64,000 nucleotides of DNA, from positions 2,222,001 through 2,286,000 of the forward strand of contig NZ_OU015430.1 of the NCBI RefSeq assembly GCF_907164845.1, given 5' to 3'. Of this stretch, positions 47,358-55,445 are shown piece after piece. Origin of the DNA: Lysobacter luteus. GTDB lineage: Bacteria > Pseudomonadota > Gammaproteobacteria > Xanthomonadales > Xanthomonadaceae. The notes beneath the pieces were generated by a model, which was not told the origin of the DNA, did not search any database, and was given only the letters and a program-made list of their open reading frames with translations. Every line of letters begins with the position of its first letter. The stretch's first letter is position 1. The translations under genes and the position numbers were made by a program.

Positions 47358-48242
47358 TCAGGCCTCCTGTCCGGAACCGGCCGCCGGTTGCGCCTGCAGG
47401 GTGGGCTGGCGACGCGACAGCCCCAGCCAGAACAGGCCGACCAGCACCAGCGGAATGCTCAGCAGCTGGCCCATGGTGAGCCAGCCGAACGCGAGATAGC
47501 CGATCTGGGCGTCGGGTTCGCGCACGAACTCCACCGCGAACCGGAACACGCCGTACAGCAGCGCGAACATGCCAGCCACTGCGTAGCGCGGCCGCGGCCG
47601 GCTGGAGAACCACCACAGGATGCAGAACATCACCAGCCCCTCGAGCACGGCCTGGTAGAGCTGCGACGGATGCCGGGCGAACGGGTCGAGCGCACCGGTG
47701 GCGAACTCGGCCTGAAGCCGCTCGCCGGTCCAGCCGGAGAACTCCGGCGCGCGCGGGAACACCACGCCCCAGCCCTCGTCGGTGTGCTTGCCCCACAGCT
47801 CGCCGCCGATGTAGTTGCCCAAGCGCCCGAAACCGAGCCCCGCCGGCACCAGCGGTGCGACGAAGTCGGCAACGTCGAAGAAGTGCAGGCGCTGGCGCCG
47901 TGCCCACCACCACATCGCGGCCAGCACGCCCAGCAGGCCGCCGTGGAAGCTCATGCCGCCTTCCCAGATGCGCAGCAGCATCAGCGGATCGCGCAACAGG
48001 TCGCCGAATCCGTAGAACAGCACGTAGCCGATCCGGCCGCCGAGCACCACGCCGAGCATGCCGTAGAACAACAGGTCGCCGAACCCCTGCTCGGTGACGC
48101 CGGGCAGCCGCCCTTGGCGCACGCGGCGGCGGCCGAGCCACCAGGCCAGGCCGAACCCTATGAGGTACATGATCCCGTACCAGTGCACCTGCAACGGTCC
48201 AAGACTTACGGCGACCGGGTCGATCTGGTGGAGGATGGTCAT
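47358..48242 (-). CDS. lgt: Prolipoprotein diacylglyceryl transferase Lgt
   Basis: 294 residues with about seven membrane segments. The conserved active-site segment [11 protein letters not shown] with the essential His is at about residue 95, and [18 protein letters not shown] with NYIGGELWG follows, as does the [18 protein letters not shown] motif. It attaches a diacylglyceryl group to the lipobox cysteine of lipoproteins, such as the TlpA-like, LemA and Cys-rich lipoproteins in this window. It leads the lgt-thyA-folA transcript. Confidence 0.97.
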   Translation of the reverse strand: MTILHQIDPVAVSLGPLQVHWYGIMYLIGFGLAWWLGRRRVRQGRLPGVTEQGFGDLLFYGMLGVVLGGRIGYVLFYGFGDLLRDPLMLLRIWEGGMSFHGGLLGVLAAMWWWARRQRLHFFDVADFVAPLVPAGLGFGRLGNYIGGELWGKHTDEGWGVVFPRAPEFSGWTGERLQAEFATGALDPFARHPSQLYQAVLEGLVMFCILWWFSSRPRPRYAVAGMFALLYGVFRFAVEFVREPDAQIGYLAFGWLTMGQLLSIPLVLVGLFWLGLSRRQPTLQAQPAAGSGQEA

Positions 48243-48312
48243 GGGGCTCTGGGCTGGCCGGGGCAGCGGTCATTGTGCCCGACCACCGCCCGCGATGGTG
48301 CCCGCGCCGGAC

Positions 48313-48801
48313 TCACAGGATGTGCGGGACGTTGGGCAATTCGTCGTGATCGACGGTGTCGGGGTCATCCGGGAAATGCGCGGCGATGATGTCCGATAGC
48401 GCCTCGATGCCAGCCAGCACCGCGGCTTCGGGTTCGCCCGCGCGCAGCCGCTCCTCGACCAGCTGGCAGGCGCCGCGCCACTGCGCATCGCTCACCAGTC
48501 CGTCGAAGCCACGGTCGGCGACGATCTCGATCCGGTGGTCGGCCAGCAGCAGGTAGAGCAGCACGCCGTTGTTGGCGCGCGTGTCCCAGACACCCAGCCG
48601 GGCGAACGTCTCGTTGGCGCGGTCGCGCGCGGTGGTGCCCGCCATGATCGCGCGCATCGGCAACGCGGCGTCGACCGCGAAGCAGATCTCGCCGGTGTGG
48701 CGCAGTTCGCTGGCGGCGATCGCCGCAGTGATCCGCTGCAGCGTCGCGGCCGGGAACAACCGCCGCGCGGACGGTGCGAACAGGTGCTTGAGCCAGCGCA
48801 T
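48313..48801 (-). CDS. TPM-domain protein (TPM phosphatase family), cytoplasm-facing
   Basis: 162 residues from ATG 48801, 10 bp after the stop of the larger TPM-domain gene. The TPM fold carries SELRHTGEICFAVDAAL, NNGVLLYLLLADHRIEIVADRG and ACQLVEERLRAGEPEAAV. The N-terminus MRWLKHLFAPSARRLFP lacks a signal peptide or is weakly amphipathic. Related proteins (Psb32, YgcG) are linked with photosystem repair or membrane stress; the function here is unknown. It belongs to the lemA-tpm-tpm cluster. Confidence 0.8.
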   Translation of the reverse strand: MRWLKHLFAPSARRLFPAATLQRITAAIAASELRHTGEICFAVDAALPMRAIMAGTTARDRANETFARLGVWDTRANNGVLLYLLLADHRIEIVADRGFDGLVSDAQWRGACQLVEERLRAGEPEAAVLAGIEALSDIIAAHFPDDPDTVDHDELPNVPHIL

Positions 48802-48811
48802 CAATCCGTCC

Positions 48812-49759
48812 TCACCAGCTTCCGGAGGCGCCACCGCCCCCGCTCATGCCACCACCGCCGCCCCAGCCGCCACCGCCGAAGCCACCACCGCCACCGAAGC
48901 CGCCGCCACCGCCGAATCCACCGCCCCCGCCCCAGCCGCCGTAGCCACCCCAGCCACGGTCGGCGGCAAAGCGCCCGCCGGAATTGCTGGCCAGCCCGAA
49001 CAGCAGGCCGAAGACCGCGGCGATACCGCCGAACAGCAGCGACGACAGCAGCCACGCCACGCCTCCGGCCGCGAGCGCCGTGCCGATGCCGCGGATGCCC
49101 CGCGGCGCAACCCCGAGTACGCCGCGTGCGACCTGGGCCACGATGAAGGCGGCGAACAGGGCGAACAACCAACCGCCGCCTTCACGCTCGCCACGCGGTG
49201 CGGTCGCCATGGGTTCGGGCAGCGGCTCGCCGTCGATCAGTCCGGTCAGCACCGCCGTCGCGTCGACGATGCCGCCGGCGTAGTCGCCTGCCCGGAAGCG
49301 CGGCACCACGTATTCCTGTATCACCCGTATCGCGGTCGCATCCGGGATTGCGCCTTCAAGTCCGTAACCAACCTCGATCCGGACCCGCCGGTCGTCCTTG
49401 GCCACCACCAGCAGCACGCCGTCGTCGACCTTCTCGCGACCCAGCCGCCATTGGTCGTAGACGCGCACCGCGTACTGGGCGATGTCCTCCGGCTGGGTGG
49501 TCGGAACGACCAGTACCTGCAGCTGGGCGCCCTTGCGCTGCTGCAGCGCGAGCGCCTGCGCCTCCAGCTGCTGCCGGGTCGCCGCGTCGAGGGTGCCGGT
49601 CGTGTCGACGACCGGCGAGTCCAGCGCAGGGATCGGCGCGAGCTGCTGGGCGGCGGCCGGCAGGCACGCCAGCCACAGCAGCGCCGCCGCCCACCACGCG
49701 AGCCATCCGCAGCCGGCGCGTCGTCCCGGGCTCCACTTGCGGTCAGGCGACACCGTCAT
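48812..49759 (-). CDS. YgcG-like TPM-domain membrane protein with Gly-rich tail
   Basis: 315 residues from ATG 49759; ATG 49783 is also possible. A signal peptide (to about residue 37, ending PAAAQ) leads to a TPM domain (about 40-180) with PVVDTTGTLDAATRQQLE, GAQLQVLVVPT, DDGVLLVVAKDDRRVRIEVG and IPRF-type segments. Two membrane spans follow (about 198-260). The last about 50 residues are almost pure Gly with Phe/Trp/Tyr, ending SGSW, a feature of YgcG proteins. The lemA gene upstream (38 bp away) is its usual partner, so the two probably act together at the inner membrane. Function unknown. Confidence 0.84.
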   Translation of the reverse strand: MTVSPDRKWSPGRRAGCGWLAWWAAALLWLACLPAAAQQLAPIPALDSPVVDTTGTLDAATRQQLEAQALALQQRKGAQLQVLVVPTTQPEDIAQYAVRVYDQWRLGREKVDDGVLLVVAKDDRRVRIEVGYGLEGAIPDATAIRVIQEYVVPRFRAGDYAGGIVDATAVLTGLIDGEPLPEPMATAPRGEREGGGWLFALFAAFIVAQVARGVLGVAPRGIRGIGTALAAGGVAWLLSSLLFGGIAAVFGLLFGLASNSGGRFAADRGWGGYGGWGGGGGFGGGGGFGGGGGFGGGGWGGGGGMSGGGGASGSW

Positions 49760-49796
49760 GTCCGCACCGGGCAGGACCCGCATGCCATCGGCGCGC

Positions 49797-50441
49797 TCAG
49801 CCGCCCGTCGGAGCGGGCTGCTGCGGGACAGGCTGCTGCTGCGGCGGCGGGGCCTGTGGCGCTGGCGCCGGCGCACCGAAGTCGACCTGCGGCGGCTGCT
49901 GGATCTGCTGCTCGTTCTCGACGCTGAAGTTCGGCTTGGTGTCGTAACCGAACACCATCGCGGTCAGGTTGACCGGGAACCGGCGGATGTAGGTGTTGTA
50001 GTCCTGCACCGCCTCGATGTAGCGCTGGCGCTCGACCGTGATCCGGTTCTCGGTGCCTTCCAGTTGCGCCTGGAGCTGCAGGAAGTTCTGGTCGGCCTTG
50101 AGCTGCGGGTAGTTCTCGCTGACCAGCAGCAGGCGTCCGATGGCACTCTGCAGCTGCCCCTGGGCCTGCTGGAACTGCTCGATCGAAGCCGGGTCGTCGG
50201 CATTGACGTTGATCGAGCCGACCCGCGACCGCGCCTCGGTGACCTGGGTCAGTACCTGCTGCTCATGGGCCGCGTAGCCGCGCACGGTCGCCACCAGGTT
50301 GGGCACCAGGTCCGCGCGGCGCTTGTAGACGTTGAGCACCTGCGACCAGGCCGCGCTGACGGCCTCGTCCTTCTGCTGGATGGTGTTGTAGCCGCAGCCG
50401 CTCAGCAACCCGGCGAGCAGCAGGACGAGCAAGATCCGCAT
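49797..50441 (-). CDS. lemA: LemA family lipoprotein
   Basis: 214 residues from ATG 50441, with GGAG upstream. A lipoprotein signal (lipobox LLSGC, Cys16) is followed by the LemA helical domain: GYNTIQQKDEAVSAAWSQ, YKRRADLVPNLVATVRGYA, and the conserved YPQLKADQNFLQLQAQLEGTEN-type block and RYIEAVQDYNTYIRRFP. A C-terminal Pro/Gln-rich tail of about 35 residues is added. LemA proteins are membrane-tethered helical bundles of uncertain function, usually next to TPM-domain genes, as here. Confidence 0.92.
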   Translation of the reverse strand: MRILLVLLLAGLLSGCGYNTIQQKDEAVSAAWSQVLNVYKRRADLVPNLVATVRGYAAHEQQVLTQVTEARSRVGSINVNADDPASIEQFQQAQGQLQSAIGRLLLVSENYPQLKADQNFLQLQAQLEGTENRITVERQRYIEAVQDYNTYIRRFPVNLTAMVFGYDTKPNFSVENEQQIQQPPQVDFGAPAPAPQAPPPQQQPVPQQPAPTGG

Positions 50442-50537
50442 GGCGCGACTCCGTTCGGGACAGATGGCCGGCATTGCAGCACCGGCACCGTCCGCGCGCA
50501 ATGGGCATGGCGTGAAGCGCCCTGCCCGTCACGGGGC

Positions 50538-51278
50538 TCAGGCATCCATGCCGACCCGGCGCAGCGCGGCACGGCGCTTGGCCCACAGGTTGAGCATCTC
50601 AACCATTGCCGAGAAGCCCATCGCGCCGTAGATGTAGCCCTTCGGGATGTGCAGGCCGAAGCCGTCGGCGACCAGGTACGCGCCGATCAGCACGATGAAG
50701 GCCAGCGCCAGCATCTTGATGGTCGGGTTGCGCTCGATGAACTTGCCCAGCGGGGTCGCCGCCAGCAGCATCACGGCGACCGCCAGCAGGATCGCGCAGA
50801 CCATGATCCACGTCTGGTTGGCCATGCCGACCGCGGCGATCACCGAGTCGAGCGAGAACACGATGTCGATTACCGCGATCTGCGCGATGACCATCCAGAA
50901 CGACGTCACCGGGCGGGTGTGGATGTCCTCGGCCTCGGCTTCGCCAATGATCGCGTCCTTGATCTCCATCGAGCCCTTCACCAGCAGGAAGGCGCCGCCG
51001 AGGATCAGCACCAGGTCGCGCACCGAGATGCCCTGGCCGAACAGCTGGAACAGGTCGCTGGTCAGGCCGGCCAGCCACGCCAGCGTCAGCAGCAGCGCGA
51101 TGCGCGTGATGCAGGCCACGGCGATGCCGAACTTGCGGGCCACCTCGCGCCGATGCGGCGGCAGCTTGCTGACCGCGATCGAGATGAAGACCAGGTTGTC
51201 GATGCCGAGCACGATCTCGATCGCGCTCAGGGTGACGAGGGTGATCCAGACTTCCGGATCCATCAGCATTTCAATCAC
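50538..51278 (-). CDS. TerC family inner-membrane protein
   Basis: 246 residues with seven or eight membrane spans. It has the TerC landmarks AIEIVLGIDNLVFISIAV (with Asp in the first span), FSLDSVIAAVGMANQTW and LVADGFGLHIPKGYIYGAM. Family members export metal ions such as Mn2+ and some load metals on exported proteins; tellurite resistance is only a historical name. It starts 22 bp after dgkA on the same strand and precedes lemA after 96 bp. Alternative in-frame Met codons lie at 51269 and 51263. Confidence 0.92.
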   Translation of the reverse strand: MIEMLMDPEVWITLVTLSAIEIVLGIDNLVFISIAVSKLPPHRREVARKFGIAVACITRIALLLTLAWLAGLTSDLFQLFGQGISVRDLVLILGGAFLLVKGSMEIKDAIIGEAEAEDIHTRPVTSFWMVIAQIAVIDIVFSLDSVIAAVGMANQTWIMVCAILLAVAVMLLAATPLGKFIERNPTIKMLALAFIVLIGAYLVADGFGLHIPKGYIYGAMGFSAMVEMLNLWAKRRAALRRVGMDA

Positions 51279-51300
51279 GGGCGTTTCCCAGCAGGAGCAG

Positions 51301-51681
51301 TCAGAGCAGGCGGGGGACGAGCAGCAGCCCCCAGGTCAGCAACACGTTCAACATCAGCACGAACACCGCGGCGGAGCCCATGTCCTTGGCCCGGCCGGCG
51401 AGCTCGTGGAACTCGGGGCCATACCGTTCGATCAGTGCCTCGATCGAGGAATTGAGCAGCTCGACGCTCAGCACCATCAGCATCGAACCGATCATCAGCA
51501 CCCGCTCCACCGGCGTCTCGCCCAGCCAGCAGGCCAGCGGGGCGAGCAGGACGAACAGGTAGACCTCGAGCCGGAACGACGATTCGTGGAGCCACGCCGC
51601 CGCCAGTCCCTGGATCGACCACTTCGCCGCCTTCAGCATCCGCGCGGGGCCGCGCGGCAGGTGCCCGACCTGGTCGGCCAT
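51301..51681 (-). CDS. dgkA: Diacylglycerol kinase DgkA
   Basis: 126 residues, with three membrane helices. The catalytic surface motif is RMLKAAKWSIQGL and later FRLEVYLF, VEL-L-NSSIEALIE and the essential GRAKDMGSAAVF segment. It phosphorylates diacylglycerol left over from membrane-derived oligosaccharide or LPS modification, recycling it to phosphatidic acid. It precedes terC by 22 bp. It is divergent from the VOC gene. Confidence 0.96.
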   Translation of the reverse strand: MADQVGHLPRGPARMLKAAKWSIQGLAAAWLHESSFRLEVYLFVLLAPLACWLGETPVERVLMIGSMLMVLSVELLNSSIEALIERYGPEFHELAGRAKDMGSAAVFVLMLNVLLTWGLLLVPRLL

Positions 51682-51914
51682 CAGGCGCGCGCTCCGCAGC
51701 CACGCCCGGCGCCTGGCGCCGGGCGACCGTGATCGGACCTTGGATCAACGCGAATCGACATCGGTCTGGCCAGCGGCGGTCGGGGCGGAACGGACCCCGG
51801 ATTTTGCCACAACCCCGCCAGCGCGTCCTTCGCGCGGAGATAGCGTATGCAGGTCTAGCGTTCTCGGTCCGGCGCGGGGGATTCTGCGTCATCACCAACC
51901 AGGGAGGCGTCACC

Positions 51915-52400
51915 ATGGCCGTCAGCACCATTCCCGAGGGGTACCACACTGTCACCCCCTATCTCATCGTCGACGATGCCAGCGCGGCCATCGACTTCTA
52001 CCAGCGTGCGTTCGGCGCGCACGAGCTGTTCCGGTTGCCGATGAAGGACGCTTCCGGCCGTGATCGCGTCGGCCACGCGGAGATCCGGATCGGCGACTGC
52101 AACCTGATGCTATCGGACGAATGGCCGGACATGCAGGCGCTCGGCCCGACCGCCCGCGGCGGCACCACGGTCAGCTTCATGGTCTATGGCGACGACGTGG
52201 ACCGGGCCTACCAGCAGGCGCTGGACGCCGGCGCCACGGCCGAGCGGCCGGTCAAGGACGAGTTCTGGGGTGACCGGATGGGCTCGGTGATCGACCCCTA
52301 TGGCCACAAGTGGACGCTGGCCACCCACATCGAGGACGTGCCGCCGGAGGAGATGGAGAAGCGGATGAAGGCCTGGAGCGAGCAGCAGCAGGGCGGTTGA
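51915..52400 (+). CDS. VOC (glyoxalase/bleomycin-resistance, PhnB-like) superfamily protein
   Basis: 161 residues from ATG 51915, with the Shine-Dalgarno AGGGAGG (51901-51907). Two beta-alpha-beta-beta-beta units are visible, opening HTVTPYLIVDDASAAIDFYQ and closing WGDRMGSVIDPYGHKWTLATH, the PhnB/YnaD-like arrangement. The His and Glu metal-ligand positions are not obvious, so it may be a binding protein rather than an enzyme. An in-frame opening back to 51729 lacks conserved sequence and was rejected. It lies between dgkA and an isoaspartyl peptidase on the minus strand. Confidence 0.85.
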   Translation: MAVSTIPEGYHTVTPYLIVDDASAAIDFYQRAFGAHELFRLPMKDASGRDRVGHAEIRIGDCNLMLSDEWPDMQALGPTARGGTTVSFMVYGDDVDRAYQQALDAGATAERPVKDEFWGDRMGSVIDPYGHKWTLATHIEDVPPEEMEKRMKAWSEQQQGG

Positions 52401-52418
52401 GCGCCAGGCCGGTCCTCG

Positions 52419-53438
52419 CTAGTCCTCGAAGATCGCCACGCCGCGGCTGCCGTCCGGACGGATCCACGCGCGGTACATCGTTCCGCTGTTGAAGGGCATG
52501 GCGATGTTGCCGTCCACGTCCAGCGCGATCGCGCCGCCATCGCCGCCCGCCGCGGTGACGACGCGGTTGACCACCTCCTCGGCGGCATCCACCAGCGCGT
52601 CGCCGCGATAGGCGACGCGCGCGCAGATGTCGTGGGCGACTGCGTTGCGGATGTAGAACTCGCCCCAGCCGGTGCCCGACACGCCACAGCGCGCGTCGGC
52701 CCAGGTGCCGGCGCCGATCACCGGCGAATCGCCGATGCGGCCCCACTTCTTGTTGGTCATGCCACCGGTGCTGGTCGCCGCGGCGATGTGGCCGTGGCGG
52801 TCGAGCGCGACCGCGCCAACCGTGCCGAAATACTGGCCATGCGGCGCTTCGCCGACGGCGGCCTGCCGCTGCGCCTGCTCGAGCGCGCGGCGGCGGCGGT
52901 CGGTGTCGAACCAGTCGTTGGGCACCCGCTCGATCTCGGGGCGGGAATCGGCGAACGCTTCCGCGCCGTCACCGGCGAGCATCACATGCGGGGAGTGCTC
53001 CATCACCGTGCGCGCAAGGGTGATCGGGCTGCGCACGGTGGTCACGCCGGCGACGGCGCCGGCGCGGCGGGTATGGCCTTCCATGATCGATGCGTCGAGT
53101 TCGTGCCCGCCCTGGGCGTTGAACACCGCGCCCTTGCCGGCGTTGAAGCGCGGCGACTCCTCAAGCACGACCACCGCGGCCTGCACCGCATCCAGCGCGG
53201 TGCCACCCGCGGCAAGGATGCTATGGCCCGCCTCCAGCGCGCGTTCGAGGTCGGCGCGGGCGGCGGCTTCGTCCTCGGCGGACAGCGACGCGCGCGCCAC
53301 GTAGCCGGCGCCGCCGTGGATCACCAGCGCGGTCTTCGGCTGCGCGGCGTCCTGCGGCGGGTCGGCGGGGGCATCGGCGGACTGGGCGTGGGTATTCATC
53401 GCGATGGCAAGCAGGGACAGCAGCAGCAACGAGCGCAT
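52419..53438 (-). CDS. Exported isoaspartyl peptidase / L-asparaginase (Ntn hydrolase)
   Basis: 339 residues from ATG 53438. A signal peptide (1-19, ending HAQSA) indicates the periplasm. The sequence shows HGGAGYVARA, ALDAVQAAVVVLEESPRFNAGKG-type alpha-chain motifs and the autoproteolysis site Gly205-Thr206 (FGTVGAVALD), where Thr206 becomes the N-terminal nucleophile. Further down GRIGDSPVIGAGTWAD is conserved. It hydrolyses isoaspartyl dipeptides and asparagine. This is a different fold from the short asparaginase-domain gene at 5.1 kb. It is not in an operon with its neighbours. A Met at 53453 would add five residues. Confidence 0.93.
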   Translation of the reverse strand: MRSLLLLSLLAIAMNTHAQSADAPADPPQDAAQPKTALVIHGGAGYVARASLSAEDEAAARADLERALEAGHSILAAGGTALDAVQAAVVVLEESPRFNAGKGAVFNAQGGHELDASIMEGHTRRAGAVAGVTTVRSPITLARTVMEHSPHVMLAGDGAEAFADSRPEIERVPNDWFDTDRRRRALEQAQRQAAVGEAPHGQYFGTVGAVALDRHGHIAAATSTGGMTNKKWGRIGDSPVIGAGTWADARCGVSGTGWGEFYIRNAVAHDICARVAYRGDALVDAAEEVVNRVVTAAGGDGGAIALDVDGNIAMPFNSGTMYRAWIRPDGSRGVAIFED

Positions 53439-53493
53439 GGGCGGAGTATCCACGTGACCTGCGGTCGAGGATAACGCGCCGCCACGCCCGGCA

Positions 53494-54729
53494 TCACTGC
53501 TGGCGCAGCGCCTCGATCGGGTCCAGCAGCGAGGCCTTGCGCGCCGGGTAGTAGCCGAAGAACAGCCCGGTCGCGATCGAGAAACCGGCCGCCAACCCGA
53601 CCACCTGCGCGTTCAGCACCACCGGCAGCGAGCCGAATCGGCCGACCAGCAGCGCGCCGGCCACGCCGATCGCGATGCCGAGCACGCCGCCGATCAGCGA
53701 GATCAGCATCGCCTCGGCGAGGAACTGCCGGCGGATGTCCGATGGCCCCGCACCGACCGCCATGCGCAGGCCGATCTCGCGGATCCGCTCGGTCACCGAC
53801 ACCAGCATGATGTTCATGATCCCGATGCCGCCGACGACCAGCGAGATGGTTGCGACCGCCGCCAGCAGCAGCGACATCAGGCGGGTGGTCTGGGTGCGCG
53901 TGGCGACGATCTCGGCGATGTTGCGGACGCGGAAGTCATCGTCGGCGCCGGGCTTGATGTCATGGCGCTGGCGCAGCAGCGATTCGATCTCGCCCTGGAC
54001 CCAGCCCAGGTCGTCGGCCTTGGCGACGCCGACCGCGATTTCCTGCACCGCGCCGGGCGGCAGCGCCATCGCCCCCATCAGGCGCCGGCGGGCGGTTTCC
54101 AGCGGCACCAGGATCACGTCGTCCTGGTCCTGGCCGAAGCCCCCCTGCCCCTTGGGCGCGAGCACGCCGACCACGGTGAACGGCACCCGCCCCACCCGGA
54201 TCGATTGACCGATCGCATCCTCGTCGCCAAACAGCGACCGGCGCACGGTCTCGCCGAGGATCACCGACTTGCTGCTGCCGCCGTAGTCGCCCCCGTCGAA
54301 CTCCGCGCCCGCGTCCAGGCTCCAGCTCTCGAGCGCGAAGTAGTCCGGCTGCACGCCGTACCAGGTCGCCGACCAGTTGTTCTCGGCGTACACCAGTTGC
54401 GCCGAACCGCGCAGGGTGGCGGCGACGTACTGCACCTCCGGGATCTCCTCGCGGATCGCCTCGGCGTCGTCCTCGGTGATGGTGTAGAAGCTGGACGCGC
54501 TCATCCGTACGCCGCCCGGACCGCGCCCGGCATTGGAGCCGATGTCGAGGCGGTTGGAGCCCAGGCCCGACACCAGCTTGTCGATCTCCGACTGGGTGCC
54601 CTGCCCGACCGAGACCATGACGATGACCGCGGCGATGCCGATGATGACGCCCAGCGAGGTCAGCGCGCTGCGCATCCAGTTGCCGCGCAGGGCGAAGATC
54701 GCGGTACGCAGGACTTCCACGAAATCCAT
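53494..54729 (-). CDS. MacB-type ABC transporter permease
   Basis: 411 residues with the FtsX/MacB architecture: N-terminal membrane span (about 20-45, RSALTSLGVIIGIAAVIVM), a periplasmic domain of about 220 residues, and three C-terminal spans. The conserved end is GGIGIMNIMLVSVTERIREIGLRMAVGA, then YYPARKASLLDPIEALRQQ. Unlike E. coli MacB it has no ATPase domain; that is a separate gene, whose stop overlaps its start (TGATG). It would power a tripartite export system through mechanotransmission. The outer-membrane TolC-like partner is not in the window. Confidence 0.93.
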   Translation of the reverse strand: MDFVEVLRTAIFALRGNWMRSALTSLGVIIGIAAVIVMVSVGQGTQSEIDKLVSGLGSNRLDIGSNAGRGPGGVRMSASSFYTITEDDAEAIREEIPEVQYVAATLRGSAQLVYAENNWSATWYGVQPDYFALESWSLDAGAEFDGGDYGGSSKSVILGETVRRSLFGDEDAIGQSIRVGRVPFTVVGVLAPKGQGGFGQDQDDVILVPLETARRRLMGAMALPPGAVQEIAVGVAKADDLGWVQGEIESLLRQRHDIKPGADDDFRVRNIAEIVATRTQTTRLMSLLLAAVATISLVVGGIGIMNIMLVSVTERIREIGLRMAVGAGPSDIRRQFLAEAMLISLIGGVLGIAIGVAGALLVGRFGSLPVVLNAQVVGLAAGFSIATGLFFGYYPARKASLLDPIEALRQQ

Positions 54730-55445
54730 CAGGCGGCTCCCGTCGTGGGGGGCTGCTCGTGCAGCTCGCCATCGCGCATCACGAAGGTGCGGCCGGCATG
54801 CGCGGCCACCTCGGCATCGTGGGTGATCAGCACGATGGTGTGGCCCTCCGACTGCAGTCGCTTGAACAGCGACAGGATCTCCTCGCCGGTATGGCTGTCG
54901 AGCGCGCCGGTGGGCTCGTCGGCCAGCAGGATCGGTGGCTGGTTGATCAGCGCCCGCGCGATCGCCACGCGTTGCTGCTGGCCACCGGACAGTTCGCTCG
55001 GCCGGTGCGACTCGCGACGCGCCAGGCCGACCGCGGCCAGTGCCTCGTGCCCGCGCTGCTGCCGCTCCTCCCGTGGCACGTTGGCGTAACCCATCGGCAT
55101 CAGCACGTTCTCCAGCGCCGTCATGCGCGGCAGCAGGTTGAAGCCCTGGAACACGAAGCCGATCTTGTCGCGGCGTAGCGCGGCGCGCGCCTCGGCGTCG
55201 AGGGTGGCGACGTCGATGCCGTCGCACAGGTAGCGGCCCGCCGTGGGGGTATCCAGGCAGCCGATCAGGTTCATGAGGGTCGACTTGCCCGAGCCCGACG
55301 GCCCCATGATCGCGACGAACTCGCCGCGCCGGATCCGCAGGTCGACCCCGTGCAGGGCGACCACCTCGGCCTCGGTGCCGGGCGCGTAGACCTTGGCCAG
55401 ACCGTGGGTCTCGATGACCGCGTCGGCCATGTCCGGCGCGCTCAT
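54729..55445 (-). CDS. ABC transporter ATP-binding protein (MacB/LolD type)
   Basis: 238 residues from ATG 55445 (ATG 55430 also possible). Walker A GPSGSGKS, Q-loop VFQGFNLLPRMTALEN, signature LSGGQQQRVAIARALI, Walker B PILLADEPTGALD and switch His in LITHDAEVAAH are all present. It belongs to the MacB/LolD export ATPase group and pairs with the permease encoded next. Its start overlaps the stop of the adaptor gene by 4 bp, and its own stop overlaps the permease start by 1 bp. Confidence 0.95.
   Translation of the reverse strand: MSAPDMADAVIETHGLAKVYAPGTEAEVVALHGVDLRIRRGEFVAIMGPSGSGKSTLMNLIGCLDTPTAGRYLCDGIDVATLDAEARAALRRDKIGFVFQGFNLLPRMTALENVLMPMGYANVPREERQQRGHEALAAVGLARRESHRPSELSGGQQQRVAIARALINQPPILLADEPTGALDSHTGEEILSLFKRLQSEGHTIVLITHDAEVAAHAGRTFVMRDGELHEQPPTTGAA

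Noticed and set aside
48840-48960. Dense short GGC/GCC repeats that look like a tandem repeat or CRISPR-like array
   Set aside because: They encode the Gly-rich tail of the YgcG-like protein in frame; there is no spacer/repeat periodicity.
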